Shown: positions 9,323 to 16,751 of the stretch, piece by piece
Layout: the number at the start of each line of letters is the position of its first letter
Position numbering within the stretch: position 1 is the first letter of the stretch
Source of the DNA: Iocasia fonsfrigidae
GTDB lineage: Bacteria > Bacillota > Halanaerobiia > Halanaerobiales > DTU029
Assembly (NCBI RefSeq): GCF_017751145.1
Contig: NZ_CP046640.1
Span: 2,274,137 to 2,338,136, forward strand
Reading direction: 5' to 3'
DNA: 64,000 nt
Program-made: the position numbers and the translations under genes
Notes under the pieces: generated by a model
The model's database searches: none
What the model saw: only the letters and a program-made list of their open reading frames with translations
Told to the model about the DNA's origin: nothing

Positions 9323-9414
9323 TTTTATCCCTTCGGTGTGATATAAAATATCTGTACCGCTTGGACCTGCCATTTTATATATCAGCTAATAATATAATAT
9401 GCGGAAACCTAGGT
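9307..9414 (-). promoter_or_regulatory. ykkC-class aptamer, most likely PRPP riboswitch
   Basis: The minus-strand RNA reads ACCTAGGTTTCCGC, then a variable AT-rich stem, then GGCAGGTCCAAGCGGTACAG, ACACCGAAGGGATAAAAGCC and a closing AGGT that pairs with the first ACCT. These blocks and their order match the ykkC core (GGTTCCG, CTGGTCCRAG, GGGATAAAAGCCC). Because it precedes de novo purine genes and follows a guanine aptamer, the PRPP-binding subtype is far likelier than guanidine or ppGpp. Overlap with the terminator's 5' arm predicts that ligand binding prevents termination. Subtype assignment is inference. Confidence 0.8.
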
Positions 9415-9421
9415 ACACTTC

Positions 9422-9490
9422 CCTCATAGTCAGACAGTTTGCGGCCGTCTGGTAGAAACTTGCAGGCCATATTCCCACGATTATATGAGG
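9422..9490 (-). promoter_or_regulatory. Guanine (purine) riboswitch aptamer
   Basis: The minus strand matches the purine aptamer: P1 CCTCATA/TATGAGG, J1/2 TAATCGTGGGAATATGG, J2/3 GTTTCTACC and J3/1 GACTATGAGG. The C in GACTATG (position 74 of the xpt aptamer; U in adenine aptamers) predicts guanine/hypoxanthine specificity. It sits 5' of the ykkC-type aptamer and both precede one terminator ahead of purD. Confidence 0.93.
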
Positions 9491-9546
9491 TAACTTTTAG
9501 TTTTATTCTATTGTTAAATACAATGTTATAATTAAATTACATATAA

Positions 9547-9575
9547 ATCATAACAAATCCTTTCACCTTAGTCAA
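9547..9575 (-). promoter_or_regulatory. purD: Sigma-A-type promoter of the pur operon
   Basis: TTGACT at 9570-9575 and TATGAT at 9547-9552 on the minus strand are separated by 17 bp. Transcription would start near 9540, about 50 nt before the guanine aptamer. Confidence 0.8.
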
Positions 9576-9633
9576 ATAATTTTTTGATAAAGATATTTAG
9601 TTATATGATTTTATACAATGATAATAAAAAACT

Positions 9634-9676
9634 TAAAAAACAAGCGGAAAAAATTAACTTTCCCGCTTGTTTTTTT
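9634..9676 (-). terminator. Bidirectional intrinsic terminator
   Basis: CAAGCGG (9641-9647) pairs with CCGCTTG (9663-9669) and is flanked by A-tract and T-tract on the two sides, so it can act in both directions. It ends the small coiled-coil gene at 9,714 and insulates it from the pur promoter. Confidence 0.8.
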
Positions 9677-9713
9677 AAAATATAAACATCTACTTTTCTT
9701 GTTGATTTTGCTG

Positions 9714-10058
9714 TCAAATAATCTCATCTACATACAATCCTACTGTAGAATATGGGGCACGCTCCCTTTTTTCATCATCCTTTTCTGTTTTGGAAGACTT
9801 ATTTCTGTCTTTACTGTCACTTTGTTTTAATTTTTGAATTTGTTCATTAATCTTTTCAAGACGTCTTTTTAATTCTTCAATTTTTTTGCGTCTGGCTTCC
9901 TCGTCTAAAGACTTATCTTGTTCAGTTTGTTTTAGCTGATTTTGTAGTTGCATCTTCTGCTGCTCAAGAATTTGTACTTTTTGTTGTGAATCAGATGGTA
10001 TATTGCTTGTAGAATTTGCAACAGAAGAAATATTTGAACTTAATGCAGAAATACTCAT
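9714..10058 (-). CDS. Small coiled-coil protein, FlxA-like
   Basis: A 114-aa protein starting MSISALSSNISS, a serine-rich N-terminus followed from about residue 25 to 80 by a heptad-like, Glu/Gln/Lys-rich coiled coil (QQKVQILEQQKMQLQNQLKQ), then a charged tail. The layout resembles FlxA-type proteins, but I would not assign a function. The start is set by GGGGAGGTGG 8 nt upstream; the longer in-frame reading begins before that site. Its 3' end is at a strong terminator. It is adjacent to and co-directional with another alanine/lysine-rich coiled-coil gene, possibly a pair. Confidence 0.7.
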   Translation of the reverse strand: MSISALSSNISSVANSTSNIPSDSQQKVQILEQQKMQLQNQLKQTEQDKSLDEEARRKKIEELKRRLEKINEQIQKLKQSDSKDRNKSSKTEKDDEKRERAPYSTVGLYVDEII

Positions 10059-10191
10059 TCGACACACCACCTCCCCTATATAAGATATTATTACATTTTT
10101 GTTAGCTAAAATCAAAGTCACGTTTCCTAATAAGTTATATGTACATTATCCTATAAACTCATCTTTGCTCATCAATATTTTACAACTGCAA

Positions 10192-10731
10192 CTATACTGT
10201 TACCACAACTTTATGCCCAACAGATGCTGGTTTAACTTCACCTTGAGCTGTATAAATTCCCTGAATAACTGTATCTTTTTTATCTGTACTATCATAATCC
10301 ACATCTATTTCTTCCTGGCTAGATGCGCTTATCTTGTTTGTTTCTTTTACATCTGTTTCTTGATTTTTTTTACCTTTAGCACTTTTTTGAGCATTTTGCT
10401 GTGCATCCTTAATCTTTTCTTTTTCTTCTTGTTTTTTATCCTTAGCTGCTTCCTGACGACGTTCTTCAATAGCAGCCTCCTGCTCAGCTTGGGCCTGTTT
10501 CCGGGCTTCTTTCTGTGCTTCTCTTAAGGCTTCCTGGGCCTGCTTATTTGATTCTGCAGCACTATTCATAGAATCACGGGCTAAACCTGAGGAACTTTCC
10601 AGAATACTTTGATTAGCTTTAGCACCTTTAGCTTTTTCCTGATGATAAATTCCCATAGCAACATTGGCAGATTTCATATGTAAACTTGCACCTACCATAC
10701 CTTGAACAACCCCTGAAGTTAATAGACTCAT
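10192..10731 (-). CDS. Hypothetical Ala/Lys/Gln-rich coiled-coil protein
   Basis: A 179-aa cytosolic-looking protein I do not recognise. Residues 1-40 (MSLLTSGVVQGMVGASLHMK) are mildly hydrophobic with no clear signal peptide. Residues 60-130 are an uninterrupted charged helix (AQEALREAQKEARKQAQAEQ). The C-terminus returns to a short beta-like stretch (GHKVVVTV). GGAAGGGGGTG precedes the ATG. It is followed 133 bp later by the FlxA-like coiled-coil gene with no terminator between, so the two may be co-transcribed. Low sequence complexity makes homology by eye unreliable. Confidence 0.6.
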   Translation of the reverse strand: MSLLTSGVVQGMVGASLHMKSANVAMGIYHQEKAKGAKANQSILESSSGLARDSMNSAAESNKQAQEALREAQKEARKQAQAEQEAAIEERRQEAAKDKKQEEKEKIKDAQQNAQKSAKGKKNQETDVKETNKISASSQEEIDVDYDSTDKKDTVIQGIYTAQGEVKPASVGHKVVVTV

Positions 10732-10739
10732 TTCAACAC

Positions 10740-11001
10740 CCCCTTCCTAACTGAAAACATAGCAATTACAGCTGTGTTTATCTTCATTGATTTAGCAAGT
10801 ACAATAATTGCCATCTTTTTTATATATCGTACATTTCTTGGTTTTTTTTAAATCTATTAGGTGTCAATAACTAAGCCTAAAGTCTTATATTTCCTGATTA
10901 CTAATGATTTCATCCCGTAATATTCTAAAAATCTTTATTATGCTCTATAATCTTATTTTTTAATTATACTTATCAAAAAAATATAAATAAACATGTTAAA
11001 T
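10740..11001. other. AT-rich intergenic stretch without recognisable gene
   Basis: About 260 bp between the coiled-coil gene and the pyrE terminator. No ORF with a ribosome site, tRNA or repeat is seen. A TTGACA-like sequence is present on the minus strand but has no acceptable -10 at the right distance, so no promoter is called. Confidence 0.5.
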
Positions 11002-11045
11002 AAAAAAAAGAAGCACTCTATTACTTATCAAAAGCAGAGTGCTTC
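11002..11045 (-). terminator. Intrinsic terminator after pyrE
   Basis: Minus strand GAAGCACTCT...: arms at 11010-11019 and 11036-11045 are perfectly complementary over 10 bp and followed by eight Ts. Confidence 0.9.
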
Positions 11046-11067
11046 CAGAGTTATAAAAAATATTGCC

Positions 11068-11640
11068 TTATTCCCGACTGCCGGGTTTTACTGCCTTACT
11101 ACCTTCCTTACAGAGTGGGCATTCATCGGGCTGATAGACAGCTAAATTAAGTGAAATCAATGATTCAAAAGGTACACCGAAGTCAGCTTTACCTCCACTC
11201 CTATCAATAAGTGATGCAACTGCAATTAATTCACCACCCCTATCACTAACAATTTCAATGACCTCTTTGACAGAACCCCCGGTAGTAACAACATCCTCCA
11301 CAACTAGAACACGGTCACCAGGATTAATTTCAAAATTCCTTCTTAATTCCATTTTCTTTTCTTTTCTCTCCGTAAAAATACCCGGTTTTCCCAAAGCACG
11401 TGCCAGCTCATATGAGACTATAACACCTCCAAGTGCTGGTCCTACAACAATATCAGGCTTATATTCTGCCACTTTATCAGCCAGTTCTTCACATAATTTA
11501 CCAGCAGTGGCTGGATATTTTAAGAGTGAAGCACATTGAACATATCCACCACTATGCAGACCTGAGGATAACAGAAAATGCCCTTTTAATAAGGCACCAG
11601 TCTCCTCCAAATCTTTTAGAATCTCTTCTCTTGACAACAT
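11068..11640 (-). CDS. pyrE: Orotate phosphoribosyltransferase PyrE
   Basis: Transfers ribose-phosphate from PRPP to orotate. The PRPP-binding motif VLVVEDVVTTGGSVKEVIE lies near residues 95-115, with GPALGGVIV and FTERKEKKMELRR before it. Length 190 aa is typical. It starts four bases after pyrF and ends at a strong terminator, making a two-gene pyrFE operon. A cysteine pair near the C-terminus (CPLCKEG) is common in clostridial-type homologues and its role is unclear. Confidence 0.95.
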   Translation of the reverse strand: MLSREEILKDLEETGALLKGHFLLSSGLHSGGYVQCASLLKYPATAGKLCEELADKVAEYKPDIVVGPALGGVIVSYELARALGKPGIFTERKEKKMELRRNFEINPGDRVLVVEDVVTTGGSVKEVIEIVSDRGGELIAVASLIDRSGGKADFGVPFESLISLNLAVYQPDECPLCKEGSKAVKPGSRE

Positions 11641-11643
11641 AAT

Positions 11644-12351
11644 TTATACCCCCTCTATCTCCTTGATTATTTTTTCCACAGCAGCTGCTGGATTATCCGC
11701 TTTAGTAATCGGCCTGCCAATCACAAGGTAGTCTGCCCCTTCCTTTACTGCATTAGCAGGGGTCATAATCCGTTTTTGATCCCCCTTTACAGCCCAGTCA
11801 GGTCTAATACCCGGACATACTGTTAAAAAATCACCGACAGCCTTTTGCTTAATTTCCCCTGCCTCATTGGCTGAACAGACAACCCCATCAAAACCTGCTT
11901 TGGCAGCTAGAGCAGCCTTTTTAAGGACAAGTTCCCCGGCTGAGTACCTATTTCCCAGCATCTGTAGGTCATTATTATTTAAAGAGGTTAAGACAGTAAC
12001 ACCAATTATTAAGGGTTTTTTAACCCCCAGTTTTAGGGCTTCAGTTTCAGCAGCCTCTACAACAGCTTTCATTCCCTCTAATCCTGTAACATGAATATTA
12101 AACATCCAGACACCATGTCCAACTGCCTGCCGGGCTGCAGCAGCCATAGTATTTGGTATGTCATGAAATTTAAGGTCCAGGAATACCTTCTTCCCCTTAG
12201 AATTTAGATAATCAACTACCTTACCACGACTGGCCAGATATTGTTCCAGTCCAATCTTAAATACCTCCACCCTATTTTCAAGGGAGGCAACCAGTTCTTT
12301 AACCGAACTTTCTTCCGCTGTATCCAGAGCAACAATAATTTTTTCTCGCAA
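11644..12351 (-). CDS. pyrF: Orotidine 5'-phosphate decarboxylase PyrF
   Basis: Decarboxylates OMP to UMP. IIVALDT at the N-terminus, the catalytic FLDLKFHDIPNT (Asp-Lys-x-x-Asp tetrad region, near residue 60) and VIGRPITKADNP at the phosphate site are diagnostic. I set the start at a TTG (MREKIIVALD) because AAAGGAG lies 8 nt before it; the upstream in-frame ATG would overlap that ribosome site. First gene of pyrFE, controlled by the attenuator just upstream. Confidence 0.95.
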   Translation of the reverse strand: MREKIIVALDTAEESSVKELVASLENRVEVFKIGLEQYLASRGKVVDYLNSKGKKVFLDLKFHDIPNTMAAAARQAVGHGVWMFNIHVTGLEGMKAVVEAAETEALKLGVKKPLIIGVTVLTSLNNNDLQMLGNRYSAGELVLKKAALAAKAGFDGVVCSANEAGEIKQKAVGDFLTVCPGIRPDWAVKGDQKRIMTPANAVKEGADYLVIGRPITKADNPAAAVEKIIKEIEGV

Positions 12352-12372
12352 AACTATCACTCCTTTCAAAAT

Positions 12373-12470
12373 AAAAACCCCTCACCAATCCGGCAAGGGG
12401 TATAAATATCCCATAAGATATATATACTAATCCCTTTCTGGCCTCACCGGACCATCTTAAAGGTTTATTA
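12373..12470 (-). promoter_or_regulatory. PyrR-type transcription attenuator of pyrFE
   Basis: The leader contains GGTCCGGTGAGGCC on the minus strand, matching the PyrR anti-antiterminator loop consensus (UCCNGNGAGGCU type). It is followed by terminator CCCCTTGCCGG...GGTGAGGGG with TTTTTATTTT ending at about 12,373. AAAGGG after the loop can pair with the CCCCTT of the terminator as an antiterminator. UMP/PyrR control is inferred from this match. Confidence 0.75.
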
Positions 12471-12483
12471 TTAATTTTGTTAA

Positions 12484-12513
12484 ATTATATTATATCAGAA
12501 CAGGCTTTGTCAA
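12484..12513 (-). promoter_or_regulatory. pyrF: Sigma-A-type promoter of pyrFE
   Basis: TTGACA (12508-12513) and TATAAT (12484-12489) on the minus strand, 18 bp apart. A second overlapping TATAAT (12489-12494) is only 13 bp away. It lies just downstream of the queT stop codon. Confidence 0.8.
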
Positions 12514-12518
12514 TTAAA

Positions 12519-12995
12519 TTAATTATTATTAAAGATAGATAAACTCTTTTTAAGCACTCCCATTAAAGGCAGACCAATAATATATACAGAAATGAACTGT
12601 CCCAAACCAATATATAAGACTGTGATCCAGTATGGCAGGTCAGCTATCAGGTATAGTATCAAGGAAATACCAAAGGCATTTAAGAGAACAGGATATATTC
12701 CGGCTTCATATTTATTTCCGGCCCTGGCAGTTAATAATCCAGCTAACAGAGTTATTAATGAACCAAAAATAACATCAACTAAACCATTTGGTCCTAAATA
12801 ATTAGCAATCATACAGCCTATCCATAGAGCAATGGCAGACCATCCCCCCAAATAAAAGGGTAATAAGGTCAAGGCCTCACTGATTCTAACCTGTAACTGT
12901 CCATAAGAAATAGGTGCTAACAGAAGTGTAATAACCGCATAGAGTGCTGCTATCACAGCTATCTTGGTAATTTTTTTGGTTTCAATTCTTTTCAT
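12519..12995 (-). CDS. queT: QueT-family queuosine-precursor transporter
   Basis: A 158-aa integral membrane S-component-like protein for uptake of a queuosine precursor (preQ1 or preQ0) with a shared ECF energizing module. The hydrophobic segments begin with AVIAALYAVITLLLAPISYG, followed by the QLQVRISEALTLLPF loop and ANYLGPNGLVDVIFG, which are characteristic of this family. The start is the ATG after AAGGATG; the longer reading has no support. A preQ1-I riboswitch whose 3' end is this same ribosome site gives independent support for the substrate. Confidence 0.88.
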   Translation of the reverse strand: MKRIETKKITKIAVIAALYAVITLLLAPISYGQLQVRISEALTLLPFYLGGWSAIALWIGCMIANYLGPNGLVDVIFGSLITLLAGLLTARAGNKYEAGIYPVLLNAFGISLILYLIADLPYWITVLYIGLGQFISVYIIGLPLMGVLKKSLSIFNNN

Positions 12996-13005
12996 AATAA
13001 ACACA

Positions 13006-13043
13006 TCCTTAGTTTTGATCAAGCAGGATTTTGCGAACTGCTA
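13006..13043 (-). promoter_or_regulatory. preQ1-I riboswitch upstream of queT
   Basis: Minus-strand RNA: stem AGCAG/CTGCT enclosing TTCGCAAAATC, followed by TTGATCAAAACTAAGGATG. The short P1 stem, the TTC at the loop start and the tail AAAACTAAGGA, which doubles as the Shine-Dalgarno of queT, match the class I preQ1 aptamer. Ligand binding should hide the AAGGA and repress translation. Confidence 0.78.
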
Positions 13044-13075
13044 TTATCTTTTTTTTATATTATTTTTTATACCTA

Positions 13076-14011
13076 CTAAGTACCAGTATTAAGCCTTTCA
13101 TATTTCTCCCTGTATAGTTTCCTGAGATAGGCCAGTTGTTCCAAATTAAACAAACCTTCCTGTTTAATCCTGTTACCTAGTTTCTGTAATTTTTCAATAT
13201 CAGCTGTTTCTTTCATTATCTGTTGAAATTGTTTGAAGGCATATTCATTTACAATAGAAAAAGAGAAGCGGTGTATTTCTAAGGGGCCATTTTCCTTTAA
13301 AGCAGCAATATGTTCCTCAGTACCATAACCCTTATTTCTGATAAAACCATAGGCTGGATAAATAAGATGATATTTATCCATAATCCGATCCCTGCTAACC
13401 TTAGCAATTATTGAAGCTGCTGCAATCGCATTAACTCTACTATCACCATCTATTACAGTCTCCTGCTTTATTTTTATATCAGGGAGCTGGCGGTTTCCAT
13501 CAACCAGCAGGTAATCAGGTTTAATTTCCAACTTGTCTATAGCAGTCCTCATCGCCTTAAAAGTCGCCTGCAGGATATTTAACTTATCAATTACATTATT
13601 TTCAATAATTCCTATGCTTACTGCTAAGGCTTTTTCTTTTATCTCTACAAATAGTTCTTCTCTCTCTTTGGCAGATAATTTTTTTGAGTCATTTAAGCCG
13701 ATAATCTTACTTTCAGGATCAAGTATTACAGCCGCTGCTGCAACAGGCCCAGCCAAAGGGCCCCTCCCGGCCTCATCAATTCCAGCAACAAAATTATAAC
13801 CAGATTCCCTTAAGGACTCTTCCTTTTTATTAAGCAGTTTCCACTGCTCTTTTTTTTCTTTTAACCTCTGCTGCATTTTTCGATATCTGACAGACAGTTT
13901 CTGGACACCCTTACGGGGATCGAGAGCAAGTTCCTCAATAATATTATCAGTAAGAGCAATCTTTTCTAAAATACTTTTAATTTCACTAATAGTATGTTTA
14001 TGCCACTGCAT
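13076..14011 (-). CDS. rnhB: Ribonuclease HII
   Basis: Cleaves RNA in RNA-DNA hybrids. GIDEAGRGPLAGPV (near residue 78) supplies the first catalytic Asp-Glu; LLVDGN and SRDRIMDKY supply the other acidic residues. About 70 residues precede the catalytic core, as in many Firmicutes RNase HII. The C-terminus is also extended by roughly 50 residues (after FKQFQQIM) with helical, Lys/Leu-rich sequence, giving 311 aa versus about 255 in B. subtilis. It lies immediately after rbgA, the usual Firmicutes order. Confidence 0.95.
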   Translation of the reverse strand: MQWHKHTISEIKSILEKIALTDNIIEELALDPRKGVQKLSVRYRKMQQRLKEKKEQWKLLNKKEESLRESGYNFVAGIDEAGRGPLAGPVAAAAVILDPESKIIGLNDSKKLSAKEREELFVEIKEKALAVSIGIIENNVIDKLNILQATFKAMRTAIDKLEIKPDYLLVDGNRQLPDIKIKQETVIDGDSRVNAIAAASIIAKVSRDRIMDKYHLIYPAYGFIRNKGYGTEEHIAALKENGPLEIHRFSFSIVNEYAFKQFQQIMKETADIEKLQKLGNRIKQEGLFNLEQLAYLRKLYREKYERLNTGT

Positions 14012-14013
14012 TT

Positions 14014-14868
14014 TTAATCCCCCATAATAGGCTTTTCAAGGGTAACCCTACCCAGTTTACCCCTGCGAAATTCATGAATAAGAGTCTTGGCCGTCCTTGC
14101 CCTATCAACTTTACCACCACTCATTAAACAACCCCTCTTTCTGCCAATAAGGGGTAATATATCATAGGCCTGGGCTGTAGATAATTCAAGCTGATAGTTC
14201 TGTTCAATTATATCCTGATTTATATCCAGAAGATATGTAATAAGTTTATAGGCCGCCATTTCCTTATCATAGACATCATCACTTATTGCACCAGTAATTG
14301 CCAGTTTATAACCAATATCCTCATCATCAAACTTGGGCCATAGTATACCAGGTGTGTCTAACAATTGGATATCATCACCTATTTTTATCCACTGTCTTCC
14401 CCTGGTAACACCAGGTCTATTACCTGTTTTAGCCATACCCATACCAGCAAGGGCATTAATCAGGGCAGATTTACCTACATTAGGAATACCAATAATCATT
14501 ATTCTTATCTCCCTTTTATTACGGCCTTTTTTAGTTATTCGCTGATTTATTTCATTAGCATAATTTTTAATTAAGCCAATTAATTCATTAATACCTTCAC
14601 CATTCAAAGAATTCACTCTGACTGCTTGATATTTTTCTGTAAAATAATCTAACCACTGCCTGGTTAATCCTGAATCAGCCAGGTCATATTTATTTAAAGC
14701 CAGAATCCTTTTTTTGTCTTTTATTAATTCATCAAGATCAGGATTCTGACTGCTAACAGGTATCCTTGCATCAAGGACCTCTACTACCAGATCAACCAGT
14801 TTTAAGTCTTTATTTAATATTCTCCTGGCCTTGGCCATGTGTCCAGGGTACCATTGAACCAATCCCAT
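14014..14868 (-). CDS. rbgA: Ribosome biogenesis GTPase RbgA/YlqF
   Basis: Circularly permuted GTPase needed for late assembly of the 50S subunit. The G4 motif (ALNKYD, near residue 58) precedes the G1 P-loop (IGIPNVGKSALIN, near 125) and G3 (LLDTPGILWP), the hallmark of the permuted order. The N-terminus has the family sequence QWYPGHMAKARRIL. Length about 284 aa is normal. The second of two adjacent ATGs is chosen because of AAAGGA spacing; either is possible. It follows rplS after a terminator. Confidence 0.95.
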   Translation of the reverse strand: MGLVQWYPGHMAKARRILNKDLKLVDLVVEVLDARIPVSSQNPDLDELIKDKKRILALNKYDLADSGLTRQWLDYFTEKYQAVRVNSLNGEGINELIGLIKNYANEINQRITKKGRNKREIRIMIIGIPNVGKSALINALAGMGMAKTGNRPGVTRGRQWIKIGDDIQLLDTPGILWPKFDDEDIGYKLAITGAISDDVYDKEMAAYKLITYLLDINQDIIEQNYQLELSTAQAYDILPLIGRKRGCLMSGGKVDRARTAKTLIHEFRRGKLGRVTLEKPIMGD

Positions 14869-14917
14869 CATTCCTTTCCATTAAAACCCACAGGTTATAA
14901 GGAATTATTATAGAAAC

Positions 14918-14953
14918 TCAAAAAAGGGTGTTCGGCATAACCCTCCCACCCTT
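14918..14953 (-). terminator. Intrinsic terminator after rplS
   Basis: Minus strand AAGGGTG (14947-14953) pairs with CACCCTT (14924-14930) and runs into TTTTTT. Confidence 0.8.
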
Positions 14954-14958
14954 ATTTC

Positions 14959-15306
14959 TTAATCTCTCTTTTCTTTAATTCTAGCAGCCTTACCTTTTCT
15001 TTCACGCAGGTAGTATAGTTTTGCCCTTCTAACATCACCGCGGCGGAGAAGTTTTATACTGGCAATCTTTGGTGAATGAAGCGGAAAGGTCCTTTCAACA
15101 GCAACCCCATGTGAAACCTTTCGAATTGTAAATGTCTCACGAAGACCACCACTCTGGCGTTTGATCACAACACCTTCAAAGGGCTGTAGTCTTTCTTTAC
15201 CACCTTCAACAACCTTAACCATCATTTTTAGTGTATCACCAGGAGAGAATTCAGGCAGATCATCTCTCATCTGTTCCTGTTCAATACTTTTAATAATATC
15301 ATTCAT
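14959..15306 (-). CDS. rplS: 50S ribosomal protein L19
   Basis: A 115-aa ribosomal protein at the 30S-50S interface. [39 protein letters not shown] and [11 protein letters not shown] are universal L19 segments. GGAAGGAGGTTG lies upstream. Its own promoter and a leader hairpin precede it, and a terminator follows, so it can be expressed apart from the trmD cluster. Confidence 0.98.
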   Translation of the reverse strand: MNDIIKSIEQEQMRDDLPEFSPGDTLKMMVKVVEGGKERLQPFEGVVIKRQSGGLRETFTIRKVSHGVAVERTFPLHSPKIASIKLLRRGDVRRAKLYYLRERKGKAARIKEKRD

Positions 15307-15325
15307 ACAAGTTCAACCTCCTTCC

Positions 15326-15358
15326 ATTAATGTTCATATCAAATAGAGGAACATTAAT
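15326..15358 (-). promoter_or_regulatory. Leader hairpin of rplS (candidate L19 autoregulatory site)
   Basis: ATTAATGTTC (15326-15335) and GAACATTAAT (15349-15358) are perfectly complementary over 10 bp, placed between the promoter and the rplS ribosome site. Its position fits the L19 leaders described in Firmicutes, though this small AT-rich hairpin cannot be assigned with certainty. Confidence 0.55.
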
Positions 15359-15372
15359 TTTTCACAAATGCA

Positions 15373-15401
15373 ATTATACCACATAATACAAAGAAAAACA
15401 A
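15373..15401 (-). promoter_or_regulatory. rplS: Sigma-A-type promoter before rplS
   Basis: Minus strand TTGTTT (15396-15401), 17 bp, TATAAT (15373-15378), with TG-type extension GTGG before the -10. It falls just after the stop of the preceding SPOUT methyltransferase gene. Confidence 0.7.
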
Positions 15402-15407
15402 TTTCTA

Positions 15408-15989
15408 CTAAACCCACCATTCTTCAGCTAGCAGTCTATCGAGAATAATAGAGACTGCACTACGAACAGAGAGGTGATTAAAATTCCCTCTACCATAGAC
15501 TGGTTCTAAAATATAGTCACATTCCTGTAAGGTCTTTTCTGTCAAACCCCAACCTGTACCAAAGATAATAAGAATAGGTCTATCAGCAGCAAAAATAATC
15601 TCCCTCATCTGGCTGTAAGATACAGAATTAGCAAAGGGGTTTGCATCAGTTGCCACCAGAATAGGTGGGCTACCTGTTTCACGAAAAATATCCTCAATCA
15701 CATTTTCCATTGAAGCAGCAATATCAAGGATACTAAAGGCCTCCTGACGGTTGCTATTATATTCAGCACCATAATCACTTTCCCAATATTTCTTCATTCT
15801 TCTCACCAGGGATTGTTGAGATTTCAAGGGATTCACCACATAATATTTCTCAATACTATAGGTCTTACCTGCCCTGGCAATATCGTGCAAATCCATATTG
15901 GTGATGGTAGTTGTTATTTTAGCACCCCTTTTATTATATATAGGGTAATGGATCAAACCCAGATATATACTGGCCTCAAGCCTGCTCAT
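15408..15989 (-). CDS. SPOUT-type RNA methyltransferase (PF09936/COG4752 family)
   Basis: A 193-aa protein of the SAM-dependent RNA methyltransferase family found next to trmD. The N-terminus ([14 protein letters not shown]) and the SPOUT knot region ([47 protein letters not shown]) resemble the trefoil SAM site. The substrate is not established; tRNA or rRNA is inferred from context. Its ATG overlaps the trmD stop by four bases (ATGA), implying coupling. Confidence 0.85.
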   Translation of the reverse strand: MSRLEASIYLGLIHYPIYNKRGAKITTTITNMDLHDIARAGKTYSIEKYYVVNPLKSQQSLVRRMKKYWESDYGAEYNSNRQEAFSILDIAASMENVIEDIFRETGSPPILVATDANPFANSVSYSQMREIIFAADRPILIIFGTGWGLTEKTLQECDYILEPVYGRGNFNHLSVRSAVSIILDRLLAEEWWV

Positions 15990-16735
15990 CTTTTTTTCAC
16001 CTTCAAATCCTTTTTAATATCTTCCAGTAATTCTATTTCCTCAGCTGTTAGTGTCTTCACTTCCATCAGGTCAGGTCTTCTCAGTAGTGTCCTCTTAAGA
16101 GACTCTTGCTGACGCCACTTATCAATCTCAGCGTGATTACCACTAAGTAAAACCTCAGGAACCTCCATTCCTTTAAAAGACCTTGGTCTGGTATAATGCG
16201 GGTAATCCAGTAAACCATTATAAAAGGAATCATTTATAACAGAATTTTCATCACCTAAAACACCAGGAATCATTCTCGCTACAGCATCAATTAAAACCAT
16301 TGCTGCCAGTTCTCCACCGGTTAGTACATAATCACCGATAGATATCTCATCTGTGACAATACTGCTGCGGATCCGATCATCGAAGCCCTCATAGTGACCA
16401 CAGATAACAGTTAAACCCTCCTGAGCACTTAAATCCTTAACAATTTCCTGGTTTAGTTTTCTACCCTGGGGGCTCATTAAAATCACGGGAGAACTATCTT
16501 TCTCGTTTCTACATTTATCCTCCCAGGCCTTATAAACTGGCTCAACCTTCATTACCATACCAGCCCCACCCCCATATGGGGCATCATCAGTAACCTGGTG
16601 TTTACCACTGGCATAATCCCGAATATTAATTATATTAATATCCAGCAAGTCATTTTCTTGAGCCCGGCCGATCATGCTTTCATTTAATGGACCGTTAAAC
16701 ATCTCAGGAAATAGGGTCAATATATTAAAATACAT
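15986..16735 (-). CDS. trmD: tRNA (guanine37-N1)-methyltransferase TrmD
   Basis: Makes m1G37 in tRNAs to prevent frameshifting. ILTLFPEMF at the N-terminus, [12 protein letters not shown] and [14 protein letters not shown] (SAM knot, residues about 108-140) and DYPHYTRP are signatures. Length 249 aa is standard. It lies 16 nt after rimM and overlaps the next SPOUT gene, within the ffh-rpsP block. Confidence 0.97.
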   Translation of the reverse strand: MYFNILTLFPEMFNGPLNESMIGRAQENDLLDINIINIRDYASGKHQVTDDAPYGGGAGMVMKVEPVYKAWEDKCRNEKDSSPVILMSPQGRKLNQEIVKDLSAQEGLTVICGHYEGFDDRIRSSIVTDEISIGDYVLTGGELAAMVLIDAVARMIPGVLGDENSVINDSFYNGLLDYPHYTRPRSFKGMEVPEVLLSGNHAEIDKWRQQESLKRTLLRRPDLMEVKTLTAEEIELLEDIKKDLKVKKR

Positions 16736-16751
16736 TTATTACACCTCAAAA

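Noticed and set aside
9311-9323. CCGCCTGGGC on the plus strand, resembling the ZTP (pfl) riboswitch
   Set aside because: The plus strand lacks the upstream GGGTCGTGAC part, and the sequence is the complement of the terminator stem of the pur leader.
10099-10527. 142-codon plus-strand ORF opposite the coiled-coil gene
   Set aside because: Phe/Leu/Cys-rich translation is the expected antisense of a Lys/Glu/Ala-rich coiled coil; no ribosome site.
10850-10890. TTGACA-like promoter on the minus strand before the 179-aa gene
   Set aside because: No -10-like hexamer at 16-18 bp.
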